The position numbers and the translations under genes are program-made. Under the pieces are notes generated by a model that saw nothing but the letters and a program-made list of their open reading frames with translations, was not told where the DNA came from and searched no databases. This document shows, piece by piece, positions 31,319 through 40,269 of a stretch of DNA of 64,000 nt (position 1 is its first letter; every line of letters starts with the position of its first letter). Source of the stretch: Fundidesulfovibrio soli (GTDB lineage Bacteria; Desulfobacterota; Desulfovibrionia; Desulfovibrionales; Desulfovibrionaceae); NCBI RefSeq assembly GCF_022808695.1, contig NZ_JAKZKW010000001.1, positions 744,001-808,000 on the forward strand, read 5' to 3'.

Positions 31319-32548
31319 ATGACTCACATTCTGGGACTGAGGTTCCGGGAAAACGGCCAGATATACTATTTCGACGCAGCCTCCTTCGAGGTCCGCCCCG
31401 GGCAGCACGTTCTGGTGAAGACCGATCAGGGGCTGGCCATGGCCAGCGTCGCCAGCGTGCTGGAGCAGTTGCCCGCGGGCCAGGAGCAGGAAGAGCTCAA
31501 ACCCATCGTCCGCATCGCCGCCCCGGAGGACATGGACGTCTACGGCGAGAACCGCGAACTCGCGCGCGACGCCATCCGCCATTGCCGCCGTTGCATCAAC
31601 GAGCGCAACCTGGACATGAAGCTCGTGGACGTGGAAATCCTGCAAGACCGCTCCAAGATGGTCTTCTACTTCACCGCGCCCGGGCGCATCGACTTCCGGG
31701 AGTTGGTGAAGGACCTCGTGAAGGCCTACCGCACGCGCATCGAGCTGCGCCAGATCGGCGTGCGCCACGAGACGCAGATGCTCGGGGCCATCGGGAACTG
31801 CGGCCAGATGTGCTGCTGCGCGCGCTTCATCCGCAAGTTCCAGCCCGTGACCATCAAGATGGCCAAGGAGCAGAACCTGTTCCTCAACCCGGCCAAGATC
31901 TCGGGCATGTGCGGCAGGCTCCTGTGCTGCCTGGCCTACGAGCAGGGCACCTACGAGGAGTTCCAGCGGCGCTGCCCCAAGCTGGGCAAGAAATACCAGA
32001 CCGAGCAGGGCCCCATGAAGGTGCTGCGCTCCAACATCTTCCGGGAGTCCATTTCGGTGTACACCGAGGCCGGGGAGGAGCGCGAGCTCACCCTGGAGGA
32101 GTGGAACACCATCGCCGGGGATACCTGGGTGCCCTACGTGGCTCCGCAACAGCCGCCTGGCGGCCGCCCCGCCCCTCCCCAGGCCAGTGAGAGGCCCCAG
32201 CAGGGCAGGCAGCAGCAAGGCAGGCCACAGCAGCCCAGGCCGCAACGCCCCCAGGAGCCCCGCAACCAGGAGCCCGGGCAGCCTGGCTTGGCCCAGCCGC
32301 AGTCCGGCGAGCAGATTCCCGGCCAGCCTGATTCCAGGCCCGCGCCCGGCGGGGGCGAACGCCCCGCGGCCGAGGCCGCAGTGCCGTCCACCGACGGCGA
32401 CGACGGCGAGATCGTGGCCCTTGGCCTGCCCTCCGAGGCTCTGCCCGCCGAGGGAGCTCCGCCCAAGGCCAAGCGCAAGCGCAAGCGCAAACCCAAGAAC
32501 AAACGCCCCGAAGGCGGCCAGGCCCCCGCGCCTGAATCCGGAGACTGA
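31319..32548 (+). CDS. ricT: PSP1-domain protein RicT (YaaT) with long tail
   Basis: RicT/YaaT proteins belong to the PSP1 family; in Bacillus RicT forms the iron-sulfur-binding Y-complex that adjusts RNase Y specificity. In this 409-residue protein the PSP1 domain ends with the cysteine-rich core IGNCGQMCCCARF (about residues 158-170) and GMCGRLLCCLAYE (about residues 197-209). From residue ~275 on there is a low-complexity Pro/Gln/Gly-rich tail ending in a Lys/Arg-rich block (KAKRKRKRKPKN), suggestive of RNA or membrane contact. metG begins 2 bp later. In many bacteria ricT sits with holB, tmk and metG; here only metG remains adjacent and a tRNA lies upstream. Confidence 0.88.
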   Translation: MTHILGLRFRENGQIYYFDAASFEVRPGQHVLVKTDQGLAMASVASVLEQLPAGQEQEELKPIVRIAAPEDMDVYGENRELARDAIRHCRRCINERNLDMKLVDVEILQDRSKMVFYFTAPGRIDFRELVKDLVKAYRTRIELRQIGVRHETQMLGAIGNCGQMCCCARFIRKFQPVTIKMAKEQNLFLNPAKISGMCGRLLCCLAYEQGTYEEFQRRCPKLGKKYQTEQGPMKVLRSNIFRESISVYTEAGEERELTLEEWNTIAGDTWVPYVAPQQPPGGRPAPPQASERPQQGRQQQGRPQQPRPQRPQEPRNQEPGQPGLAQPQSGEQIPGQPDSRPAPGGGERPAAEAAVPSTDGDDGEIVALGLPSEALPAEGAPPKAKRKRKRKPKNKRPEGGQAPAPESGD

Positions 32549-32550
32549 TC

Positions 32551-34494
32551 GTGGAGCGCTTCTACCTCACCACGCCCATTTACTACGTCAACGCGCGCCC
32601 GCACCTTGGGCACGCGCACACCACCATCCTGGCCGACGCCATGACCCGCTTCAACCGACTCATGGGCCGCCAGGTGATGATGCTCACCGGCACCGACGAG
32701 CACGGCGACAAGATCGTCAAGGCCGCCGAGGCCGCTGGCAAGACCCCCCAGGCCTACTGCGACGAAATCAGCCAGCTCTTCAAGGACCTCTGGCCCAACC
32801 TGGGCATCGACTACACCCGCTTCATCCGCACCACGGACCCCCTGCACAAGGCCACGGTGCAGAAGGCCCTGCAGCAGGTCTACGACTCCGGCGACATCTA
32901 CTTCGGCGAGTACGGCGGGCACTATTGCTTCGGGTGCGAGCGTTTCTACACCGAGAAAGAGCTGGCGGACGGCCTCTGCCCCGACCACAAGACCAAGCCA
33001 GAATACATCGCGGAGAAGAACTACTTCTTCAAGATGGGCAAATACCAGGACTGGCTCCTGAACCACATCAAGGCCAACCCGGACTTCATCCGCCCCGAGC
33101 AGTACCGCAACGAGGTGGTGGCCCTGTTGGAGAGCGGCGCCCTGGAAGACCTGTGCATCTCCCGGCCCAAGTCCCGCCTGGAGTGGGGCGTGGAGCTGCC
33201 CTTCGACACCAATTACGTGGCCTACGTCTGGTTCGACGCTCTGCTCAACTACCTCACGGCCCTGGGCTGGCCCGACGGCGAGGACATGAAGGCCTACTGG
33301 CCCGCCGCCAACCACCTGATCGCCAAGGACATCCTCAAGCCCCACGCCGTTTTCTGGCCCACCATGCTCAAGGCCATGGGCCTGGAGCCCTTCCAGCACC
33401 TGAACGTGCACGGCTACTGGCTCATCAAGGACACCAAGATGTCCAAATCCCTGGGCAACGTGGTGGACCCGCTCTCCATGGTGCAGAAGTACGGCCTCTC
33501 CGGCTTCCGTTACTTCCTGCTGCGCGAGATGAGCCTCGGGCACGACTCCTCCTTCTCGGAGGAGGCCCTCTGCGGGCGCTTCAACGCCGACCTGGCCAAC
33601 GACCTGGGCAACCTCTTCAGCCGCACCCTGGCCATGACCCACAAGTACTTCGACGGGGCCATCCCCCAGGCCGGGCAAGGCGGACCCGACGAGGAGGAGC
33701 TGATGCTCCTGGCCAAGGACTGCTGCCTGAACTACCAGCGCCTGTTCGAGCGCTTCCAGACCGCCAAGGCCCTGGACAGCCTTTGGGAGCTGGTGCGCGG
33801 CCTGAACAAGTACATCGACACCCAGGCCCCCTGGACCCTCTTCAAGGAGAAGAACCCCTCCCGCCTGGCCACGGTGATGTATTTCGTGCTGGAGTGCATG
33901 CGCAAGGTGGCCGTGCACCTCTGGCCGGTGATGCCCGAGGCTTCCGAAGCCATGCTCGCCCAGCTCGGCGTCACGACCCCCGCCAGCCAGATGAACCTGC
34001 AGATGGAGGCCGAGGGCTGGGGCAACCTGAGCGCGGGCACCCCGGTGGCCAAGACCTCCAACATGTTCCCCCGCGTGGAGCCTCCCGCGCCCTCCGCCGC
34101 GCCCGAACCGGCCCCCAAGGCCGATGCCAAACCCGCCGCCACTTCCCCCGAGGCCGCCGTGAGCAAAGACCCCATCGACTTCGAGGACTTCCAGAAGGTC
34201 GACCTGCGCGTGGCCACCGTGCTCAAGGTCGAGCCCGTGCCCAAGGCCGACAAGCTCCTGCTGGTCACCGTGGACGCCGGCGACCCCGAACCGCGCCAGG
34301 TTGTCGCGGGCATAGCGGAATACTGGAAGCCCGAGGATCTGCAGGGCAGGCAGGTGGTCATCGTGGCCAACCTCAAGCCCCGCAAGCTGCGCGGCGTGGT
34401 CTCGCAGGGCATGATCCTGGCCGTGAAGCGCGAAGGCGGCCTCGAGCTGCTGGCCCCCTCGGCCCAGGTGTTGCCCGGCAGCGCCGTTTCGTAA
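32551..34494 (+). CDS. metG: Methionyl-tRNA synthetase
   Basis: Charges tRNA-Met. The 647-residue class I synthetase starts with GTG at 32551, 2 bp after the ricT stop, and opens MERFYLTTPIYYVNARPHLGHAHTT, with the HIGH-type motif as HLGHAH. GTDEHGDK follows, a zinc-knuckle segment (CFGCERFYTE, then CPDHK), and KMSKSLGN near residue 296. After a Pro/Ala linker (about residues 510-545) the C-terminal EMAP/Trbp111-like tRNA-binding domain is present (DFQKVDLRVATVLKVEPVP), which in other bacteria dimerises the enzyme. Confidence 0.97.
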   Translation: MERFYLTTPIYYVNARPHLGHAHTTILADAMTRFNRLMGRQVMMLTGTDEHGDKIVKAAEAAGKTPQAYCDEISQLFKDLWPNLGIDYTRFIRTTDPLHKATVQKALQQVYDSGDIYFGEYGGHYCFGCERFYTEKELADGLCPDHKTKPEYIAEKNYFFKMGKYQDWLLNHIKANPDFIRPEQYRNEVVALLESGALEDLCISRPKSRLEWGVELPFDTNYVAYVWFDALLNYLTALGWPDGEDMKAYWPAANHLIAKDILKPHAVFWPTMLKAMGLEPFQHLNVHGYWLIKDTKMSKSLGNVVDPLSMVQKYGLSGFRYFLLREMSLGHDSSFSEEALCGRFNADLANDLGNLFSRTLAMTHKYFDGAIPQAGQGGPDEEELMLLAKDCCLNYQRLFERFQTAKALDSLWELVRGLNKYIDTQAPWTLFKEKNPSRLATVMYFVLECMRKVAVHLWPVMPEASEAMLAQLGVTTPASQMNLQMEAEGWGNLSAGTPVAKTSNMFPRVEPPAPSAAPEPAPKADAKPAATSPEAAVSKDPIDFEDFQKVDLRVATVLKVEPVPKADKLLLVTVDAGDPEPRQVVAGIAEYWKPEDLQGRQVVIVANLKPRKLRGVVSQGMILAVKREGGLELLAPSAQVLPGSAVS

Positions 34495-34504
34495 GAATAT
34501 CACT

Positions 34505-34581
34505 GGGAGGAGACGCCTCCGGCGGCCAGAGAGGGCGCTGCCCTCTCTGGACTCTCCCGCGAGAGGGAGTTCCTCCCTCTC
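34505..34581. repeat. REP-like cluster of three hairpins
   Basis: Three successive inverted repeats follow metG: GGAGGAGACGCCTCC, then CCAGAGAGGG-N5-CCCTCTCTGG (34526-34550), then GAGAGGGAG-TTC-CTCCCTCTC (34561-34581). All stems are perfect or nearly so. Their purine/pyrimidine style is shared by the element at 36509. They likely act as mRNA 3'-end structures and as an intergenic mosaic repeat. Confidence 0.7.
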
Positions 34582-34658
34582 GACACCCGGATCGCTTCGC
34601 GAGGGACGCGGGGCAATAGCGTTCTCAAGCGCGCCCCGCTCATCCCAACAGGAAGCGC

Positions 34659-36032
34659 ATGGATCAACTCGAACGCCGCCAGTACTGGTCCCAGGCCGCA
34701 GTGGGCCTGGCATCCTTCCTGACGCCCTTCCTCAACGGCGCGCTGGCCGTGGCCATGCCCTCCATCGGGCGTGAGTTCTCACTCTACCCGCATCAGCTGC
34801 CCCTGGTGGTGCTGGCCCACCTCGTACCGGCGGCGGCGTTCATGGCCATCTTCGGCCGCCTCTCTGACCATCTCGGCAACAAGCGCATCTTCCTCTGCGG
34901 CAGCGTGCTGTTCATCTGCGCCTCCGTCACGGCCACGCTGGCCCCGAACCTGCCGGCGCTCCTGGCAGCGCGCGCCATGCAGGGGCTGGCCGACTCCATG
35001 ACCTTCGGGGTGGGCGCGGCCATCCTCATGGATTCGGCAGCATCCGAGCGCAGGGGGCGCGCCCTGGGCCTGAACCTGATGTTCGTCTACGTGGGGCTGG
35101 CCCTGGGGCCGCTGGTGGGAGGCATCCTGACGGCGTCCGTATCCTGGCGGGCCATCTTCGTGCTCTGCGCGCTGATCGGCGCCGGGGCCTGCACGCTCAT
35201 CGCCCGCAACCGCCCGCCCGACGCGCCCGGCCACATGGCCGGGTTCGACTGGACCGGCGCCGTCACCTACGTTCCGGCCATGCTGGCCTTGGTAGGCGGC
35301 CTGGCCACGCAGCCATCCCTGTGGGGGCTGGGCGTCATGGCGGCCGGGGCGCTGCTCGGCGCGCGTTTCGTGCGCATGCAGGCACGGCTCAAGTCCCCGC
35401 TCATCGCGCCGCAGCTCTTCACGGACAACCACCGCTTCAGCCACGCCGCGTTCGCCGGGGCCTTCGGCTACACCGCCGCATTCTCCACCAGCCTGCTCCT
35501 GAGCATCACCCTGCAGGGCGTCCTGGGCTTGAGCCCTGGCGCGGCGGGGGTGTTCCTGCTCGTCCAGCCCGCCACGCAGGCCCTGCTCTCCCCCCTGGCC
35601 GGGACGCTCTCGGACAGGATCGCGCCCACGCGGCTCAGCGCACTGGGGCTTGGCGTGCTGGGCCTGGGGCTCTGGGCCCTGGCCGCCTGGAGCGAAGGCC
35701 TGACCACGGCTGGCGTGGCGGGGTTCCAGATCGTGCTGGGTGCGGGGTTCGCCTTCTTCGCCTCGCCCAACATCCACGCGCTCATGGGCTCGGTGGACAC
35801 CACCCGGCGCGGGGTCGCCTCCGGGCTGCTGGCCACCATGCGCACCTCGGGCATGAGCCTCTCCATGGCGCTCACGGGTGTGATGCTTGCGCTGTTCTCG
35901 GGCGATGGCGCGGCCGGGCGTGTCGGCGCGGAGGCCCTGCCCGCCGTGCGGGCGGCATTCGCGCTGTTCGGCTGCTTCGCCATGCTCGCTGCCTGGATTT
36001 CCTTCCGGGGCGGAAGGGACAAAATAGCGTGA
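34659..36032 (+). CDS. MFS transporter, DHA2/EmrB-like
   Basis: A 457-residue major-facilitator protein with at least twelve, probably fourteen, membrane segments. The N-terminal half has LNGALAVAMPSIGREF and the loop GRLSDHLGNKRIFL (MFS motif A); motif C appears as VGLALGPLVGGIL. These are features of the 14-helix drug:H+ antiporters (EmrB/QacA). The substrate cannot be read from sequence. It stands alone, with no EmrA-like adaptor beside it. Confidence 0.85.
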   Translation: MDQLERRQYWSQAAVGLASFLTPFLNGALAVAMPSIGREFSLYPHQLPLVVLAHLVPAAAFMAIFGRLSDHLGNKRIFLCGSVLFICASVTATLAPNLPALLAARAMQGLADSMTFGVGAAILMDSAASERRGRALGLNLMFVYVGLALGPLVGGILTASVSWRAIFVLCALIGAGACTLIARNRPPDAPGHMAGFDWTGAVTYVPAMLALVGGLATQPSLWGLGVMAAGALLGARFVRMQARLKSPLIAPQLFTDNHRFSHAAFAGAFGYTAAFSTSLLLSITLQGVLGLSPGAAGVFLLVQPATQALLSPLAGTLSDRIAPTRLSALGLGVLGLGLWALAAWSEGLTTAGVAGFQIVLGAGFAFFASPNIHALMGSVDTTRRGVASGLLATMRTSGMSLSMALTGVMLALFSGDGAAGRVGAEALPAVRAAFALFGCFAMLAAWISFRGGRDKIA

Positions 36033-36131
36033 CCTCCGGCCATGTAGCCGCCAAATGCTGAAAGCCCGCTCGGGAGACAGCGCGTGTGCATACGTCAGAT
36101 GCGCACCGCCCCCGCTCGGAGGCATCCTGAG

Positions 36132-36443
36132 ATGAAAAAGTACCTGCTTCTGCTGCCTGTCGCGGTCATCCTCGCTTCCCTCAGTCTGACGTTCTTCGTG
36201 ATCCCGCCCATCGGCGGGCTCCCCGAAGGCAGGACGCTCGTCATTCTCAAGCGGGAAAAAACCCGCTTCATCGACAGTCCGGACGCCTTTTGCGCGCGGG
36301 AGCGCGGCAGCGTCAGCCCGGAATGCCGGGCAACCGTGATCGAGGGAATCCTCGACCAGGGAAACGGCCCGGTGCTCCTGACGTTCCCCTACATCCGCTG
36401 GCCTTACCTGCTGAACACGGGCGGAGCAGAATACGAACGTTGA
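36132..36443 (+). CDS. Small exported or membrane-anchored protein, unknown
   Basis: A 103-residue protein starting at the ATG at 36132, chosen because GGAGG lies about 9 bp upstream. Residues 4-24 form a hydrophobic anchor or signal (LLLLPVAVILASLSLTFFVI); the rest is soluble and contains two cysteines (FCARERGSVSPEC). I do not recognise a family. The following hairpin at 36460 and the convergent der gene bound it. Real gene status rests on the ribosome binding site and signal-like start. Confidence 0.6.
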   Translation: MKKYLLLLPVAVILASLSLTFFVIPPIGGLPEGRTLVILKREKTRFIDSPDAFCARERGSVSPECRATVIEGILDQGNGPVLLTFPYIRWPYLLNTGGAEYER

Positions 36444-36459
36444 TCGGGCCGCGAAAAAA

Positions 36460-36483
36460 GCCGGAAACCACGTGGTTTCCGGC
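36460..36483 (-). terminator. Terminator of der (12-bp perfect palindrome)
   Basis: GCCGGAAACCAC is followed directly by its complement GTGGTTTCCGGC. On the minus strand TTTTTTCGC follows, so it ends the der transcript; it may also end the small + strand gene. Confidence 0.8.
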
Positions 36484-36508
36484 TGATCATCGAATATAAT
36501 TGGGGATG

Positions 36509-36558
36509 CAAGGGCATCATGCCCTTGCCGGTGGGGTTCGGGGAGGCAGCGCCTCCCT
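36509..36558. repeat. REP-like pair of hairpins
   Basis: CAAGGGCAT-CATGCCCTTG (36509-36527) and GGGAGGCAGCGCCTCCC (36541-36557) lie in tandem between the terminator and der. The organisation resembles the triple hairpin after metG. Confidence 0.55.
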
Positions 36559-36589
36559 GATTCAGCCGACAGATTTCTTCTCCGCCGAT

Positions 36590-37921
36590 CTATTTCACCT
36601 CTTCACGGCCTTCGTGGCTGCCCCTGAAATAGAGCTTCACGGGCGCGCGGCGGATGCCGAAAATCTTGCGCAGCTGGTTCTCCAGGAAGCGGGAGTAGCT
36701 GTCCTTGATGCGCTCCGGGTCGTTGACGAAGAACACGAAGGTGGGCGGCGCGGTATCGGTCTGCGTCAGGTAGTAGAACTTGGGCCGCCTGCCCTTGACC
36801 AGCGGCGGCTGGTGCTTGCCCAGGGCGTCGCGCAGCAGGCGGTTGAGCGCGCCCGTGCCCACGCGGATGTCGCACTCCTCGCGGATGGCCTGGGCCGTGG
36901 GCAGGATGTCGCGCAGGTTCTTGCCCTTGAGCGCGGAGATGTAGAGCACCGGCACGTGGTTGCAGATGCGCAGCTCCTCGCTGATGTCCTGCTTGAGTTC
37001 CGAGAGCCCTTTGGCGTCCAGAAGGTCCACCTTGTTGATCACGATCAGGAAGGGGACCTTCTCCTTGTCCAGGTAGGCGATGAGGCGCTTGTCCTGCATG
37101 GCCAGGCCGCCGGGGCCGTCGATGACCAGGATGGTCACCTCGGCGCGCTTGCCGCTGCCCAGGGCCGTGAGCGAGGCGATGCGCTCCAGGGAGTCGTCGA
37201 TCTTGGACTTGCGGCGCACGCCCGCCGTGTCCACGAAAACGTAGCGCTTGCCGCCGCGTTCGAAGGCCACGTCCACGGCGTCGCGGGTGGTTCCGGCCAC
37301 TTCGCTGACGATGAGCCTGTCGTCGCCCACCAGGGCGTTGACCAGGGAGCTCTTGCCCGCGTTGGGCCTGCCCAGCAGGGAGAGGGTCAGGGCCGTCTCG
37401 GGATTCTGCCTGCCCCGCTCGTCCGTCTCGGGCAGGCGGGAGACGATCTCGTCCACCAGGCTGCGCACCCCGTAGCCGTGCTCGGCGGAGACCGGCGCCA
37501 GGTCCAGGCCAAGGGCGTGGAAGTCCGCCATGAAGAGGTCTTCCTTTTCGCCGCCGTCCACCTTGTTCACGGCCACCAGCACCGGCTTGCCGGACTGGCG
37601 CAGCAGGGTGGCCACGCGCTGGTCCTCGGAGGTGAGGCCCTCGCGGCCGTCCACCACCAGGAGCACAAGGTTGGCGGCGTAGACCGCGCGGCGGGCCTGC
37701 TCCAGCACGTCAAGTTCGAGGCCCTGGGGGTCCTCCAGGGTCAGGCCGCCGGTGTCCACAAGGTTCACGGGCACGCCCGCAAGCACGGCCTGGCCTTCCA
37801 GGCGGTCGCGGGTGACGCCGGGGCGGTCGTGCGTGATGGCCTTGCGCTTGCGCAGCAGGCGATTGAAAAGCGAAGACTTGCCCACGTTGGGGCGGCCGAT
37901 GATGGCTACTGTGGCTGGCAT
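36590..37921 (-). CDS. der: Ribosome biogenesis GTPase Der (EngA)
   Basis: Der is the double-GTPase needed for 50S assembly. The start is the ATG at 37921, giving MPATVAIIGRPNVGKSS; the frame upstream is not conserved. The two G domains show GRPNVGKSSLFNRL with DTGG and NKVD, then GRPNAGKSSLVNALVG with DTAG and NKVD, followed by the KH-like C-terminal domain. 443 residues is typical. It lies 141 bp downstream of the cysteine hydrolase gene on the same strand and is probably transcribed separately. Confidence 0.97.
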   Translation of the reverse strand: MPATVAIIGRPNVGKSSLFNRLLRKRKAITHDRPGVTRDRLEGQAVLAGVPVNLVDTGGLTLEDPQGLELDVLEQARRAVYAANLVLLVVDGREGLTSEDQRVATLLRQSGKPVLVAVNKVDGGEKEDLFMADFHALGLDLAPVSAEHGYGVRSLVDEIVSRLPETDERGRQNPETALTLSLLGRPNAGKSSLVNALVGDDRLIVSEVAGTTRDAVDVAFERGGKRYVFVDTAGVRRKSKIDDSLERIASLTALGSGKRAEVTILVIDGPGGLAMQDKRLIAYLDKEKVPFLIVINKVDLLDAKGLSELKQDISEELRICNHVPVLYISALKGKNLRDILPTAQAIREECDIRVGTGALNRLLRDALGKHQPPLVKGRRPKFYYLTQTDTAPPTFVFFVNDPERIKDSYSRFLENQLRKIFGIRRAPVKLYFRGSHEGREEVK

Positions 37922-38062
37922 GGGGTGGTGTGTCCCTGATTGGGCCTCCGGCGTGGCGGGCCTGCGGAATGCAGACCCGCGAGATTGCCGGGGACAGGGA
38001 CTTTGCCCTATCCCGAAGGCGGCGTCAACCCGCAAAACCTCTTCGCTCCAGGAAAACAGGCT

Positions 38063-38614
38063 CTAGCGCAGGGCCGCGGCCATATCCTTCACTCCCACCA
38101 GTTCGGCGTACACGGCCCCCAGGGCGGCCATGAACGCGCCGTGCACTTGGGCTGCGGGCACATGCACGTGGGCGAAATCAAGGTCCCGGGTAGCGCAGGC
38201 GTCGGCCAGCACGATGCAGGTGAAGCCCAGGTCGAAGGCCTGCCGGGTGGTGGCGTCCACGCACATGTGGCTCATCATGCCCGCGATCACCAGGCGTTCC
38301 ACCTTGGCGGCGCGCAGGGTGGCCTCCAGGCCGGTCTCCCGGAAGGCGTTGGGGAAGTGCTTTTCGATCACGGGCTCCTCCTCGGCCGGGGCCACGTAGG
38401 GGTGGAACTCCACCCCCGGGGTGCCGGGCAGGAAGAAGCCCGCCCCCGGCCTCAGGGAGACGTGCCGGATGTGGAACACGGGCATGCCCTGGGCGCGGAA
38501 GTGCTCAAGGGCGCGAGCCGCCTTGGCTGCGGCGGCTTCCGCGCCCACGAGCTCCATGGCCCCGCCTGGGAAGTAGTCTTTCTGGATATCGATGAGCAGC
38601 AGAGCGGTTTTCAT
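38063..38614 (-). CDS. Isochorismatase-like cysteine hydrolase
   Basis: A 183-residue hydrolase of the isochorismatase/nicotinamidase superfamily. The catalytic triad is visible: Asp in LLIDIQKDYF (about residue 9), Lys in IEKHFPNAF (about residue 87) and Cys in SHMCVDATTR (about residue 119). The cis-peptide region VIAGMMSHMCVD is standard. The ATG at 38614 has GGAG 9 bp upstream; a TTG one codon earlier is less likely. The substrate is unknown. It is 12 bp after the cupin gene, at the end of the thiamin gene run. Confidence 0.88.
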   Translation of the reverse strand: MKTALLLIDIQKDYFPGGAMELVGAEAAAAKAARALEHFRAQGMPVFHIRHVSLRPGAGFFLPGTPGVEFHPYVAPAEEEPVIEKHFPNAFRETGLEATLRAAKVERLVIAGMMSHMCVDATTRQAFDLGFTCIVLADACATRDLDFAHVHVPAAQVHGAFMAALGAVYAELVGVKDMAAALR

Positions 38615-38626
38615 CAAGGGGGTCTC

Positions 38627-38977
38627 CTAGAGTTCGGGCGCGCCCGAAGGAACGAGGCACACCACGGTGAGCGGCTTCTCGCCCGTGTTTCTGATCTGAT
38701 GCTCGGAGTTGCCGGGCACGAAGGCCACGCAGCCCGCGCCCACCGGGTTCCACTGCCCGTTGCCGTACACCTCGCCCTCGCCTGTGTGGAAGAACATCTC
38801 GTGCTCCCAGGCGTGGGCGTGGCGGGGGGTGTGCCCGCCGGGGGCGATCTCGAAGGCCCTCATGCAGAAGTTCTGCGCGCCGTCGGCCTTGCCCACAAGA
38901 ACCCTGCCCGCAACGCCCTTGGCCACTTCGTTGTCGAAGTGGGTGGGCTCCACAGCCGTGTACTCCATGATCTTCAT
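38627..38977 (-). CDS. Cupin-domain protein
   Basis: A 116-residue single-domain cupin. Motif 1 is GGHTPRHAHAWEHEMFFHTGEG, giving three His and one Glu as metal ligands (about residues 47-66), and motif 2 is PGNSEHQIRNTG. Single-domain cupins include dioxygenases, isomerases and sensors, so the reaction cannot be named. It lies between thiE (9 bp) and the cysteine hydrolase (12 bp), so all three are cotranscribed. Confidence 0.88.
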   Translation of the reverse strand: MKIMEYTAVEPTHFDNEVAKGVAGRVLVGKADGAQNFCMRAFEIAPGGHTPRHAHAWEHEMFFHTGEGEVYGNGQWNPVGAGCVAFVPGNSEHQIRNTGEKPLTVVCLVPSGAPEL

Positions 38978-38986
38978 GACAACTCC

Positions 38987-39643
38987 TTATTCGGTACGCA
39001 TTGCCGCCGTCAGCGCGCGCACCCTGGCCCCGATGTCCCTGGCGGCCACGATCTCCGTGACCAGGCAGATGTTGCGGGCCCCGGCCGCGCGCACCTGGGC
39101 GATGTTGTGCTCCTTGATGCCGCCGATCGCCACGAAGGGCAATTCGATATTCTTGATGACGTGGTTCAGATATTCGAATCCCACCGGGGCGCAGACGTCC
39201 TTCTTGGTCTTGGTGGCGAAGATGGGCCCCACCCCGATGTAGTCCACCAGCCCGGATTCCTGGGCGGCGCGGGCCTCCTCTGGGCAGTGGGTGGAGAGCC
39301 CGAGGATCTTGTCCGGCCCGATGAGCCGGCGCACCGCTTCGGGCGGCAAGTCCTCCTGGCCGATGTGCACGCCGTCGGCGTCCACCAGCATGGCGATGTC
39401 CACGTGGTCGTTGACCAGGAAGGTGGCCCCGGCCTCGCGGGTCAGCTCACGGATGGCCAGGCACTCGTGGTACATTTGGCCGGGCTTCATGTCCTTCTCG
39501 CGGTACTGCAGCACGCGCACCCCTGCTTCCAGGACGGCCTCGGCCACCTCCAGGTTACTGCGCCCCAGTGAATGTTCATGGCTGGTGATGGCGTATATGC
39601 CGCCCTCGAGCAGCGGCGTCATGGCCGGTTTGGCTGAATTCAT
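38987..39643 (-). CDS. thiE: Thiamin-phosphate synthase
   Basis: Joins HMP-pyrophosphate and thiazole phosphate to thiamin phosphate. The start is the ATG at 39643, which overlaps the thiF stop by 4 bp and has GGGGAG 7 bp upstream; 218 residues. Family motifs: LQYREKDMKP, FLVNDHVDIAMLVDADGVHIGQEDLP, IGVGPIFATKTKK and FVAIGGI. No thiD or thiC is present here, so HMP is made elsewhere or imported. Confidence 0.95.
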   Translation of the reverse strand: MNSAKPAMTPLLEGGIYAITSHEHSLGRSNLEVAEAVLEAGVRVLQYREKDMKPGQMYHECLAIRELTREAGATFLVNDHVDIAMLVDADGVHIGQEDLPPEAVRRLIGPDKILGLSTHCPEEARAAQESGLVDYIGVGPIFATKTKKDVCAPVGFEYLNHVIKNIELPFVAIGGIKEHNIAQVRAAGARNICLVTEIVAARDIGARVRALTAAMRTE

Positions 39644-40254
39644 GGCAGTCTCCCCAGGGCGAAGGCCAGCACGATGTCCGCCTGCTTGGCGGCGGCCAGC
39701 GTGACCTTGGGGGCCAGGGGCGGGTTGTCCGGCCCGGCCTCGCTGGCGAGGTCGCCCACGATGTAGAATGATTTCCGGACACGCCGCGTGACGATGGCGT
39801 CCGCGTCGCCGCACCCGGCCAGCCCGGAGGCCGCCACCAGGAGCACGTCGCGGCCCATGTGCGCCTCCGCGAGCATCCTCTTGGCCGAGGCCTTGTCGAA
39901 GGCCTCCACGATGGCGTGGCAGCCTTCGAACAGCGAGACGGCGTTATCGGCGGTCACTTCGGCCTGGATGGCGGTTACGCGCGCCTCGGGGTCGATGTCC
40001 AGCAGGTTCTCCCGCAGGGCCTGGACCTTGGGCATGCCCACTTGCCGGGCGAAGAAGAACTGGCGGTTCAAGTTGCTCGGCTCCACCACGTCGTGGTCCA
40101 CCACGGTGAGGTCGGCGAAGCCGGAGCGCACCAGCATCCAGGCGCAGTTGGAGCCAAGGCCGCCAGCGCCCGCGATGCCCACGCGCAGGGCGCGGATGCG
40201 GGCAAGGTCGGCTTGGGTCAGGTAGCGGGAGAGGCCGGAGCGCAGCTGGTTCAT
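39640..40254 (-). CDS. thiF: ThiS adenylyltransferase ThiF
   Basis: Activates the C-terminus of ThiS for sulfur loading in thiazole synthesis. The 204-residue E1-like protein has the nucleotide-binding GIAGAGGLGSNCA, VDHDVVEPSNLNRQFFF and the typical adenylation residues. It is shorter than E. coli ThiF, lacking the zinc-binding CXXC pairs, as in the anaerobe-type ThiF encoded with ThiH. It overlaps thiE by 4 bp and follows thiH by 15 bp. Confidence 0.92.
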   Translation of the reverse strand: MNQLRSGLSRYLTQADLARIRALRVGIAGAGGLGSNCAWMLVRSGFADLTVVDHDVVEPSNLNRQFFFARQVGMPKVQALRENLLDIDPEARVTAIQAEVTADNAVSLFEGCHAIVEAFDKASAKRMLAEAHMGRDVLLVAASGLAGCGDADAIVTRRVRKSFYIVGDLASEAGPDNPPLAPKVTLAAAKQADIVLAFALGRLP

Positions 40255-40269
40255 GGCTCGAATCTACTG

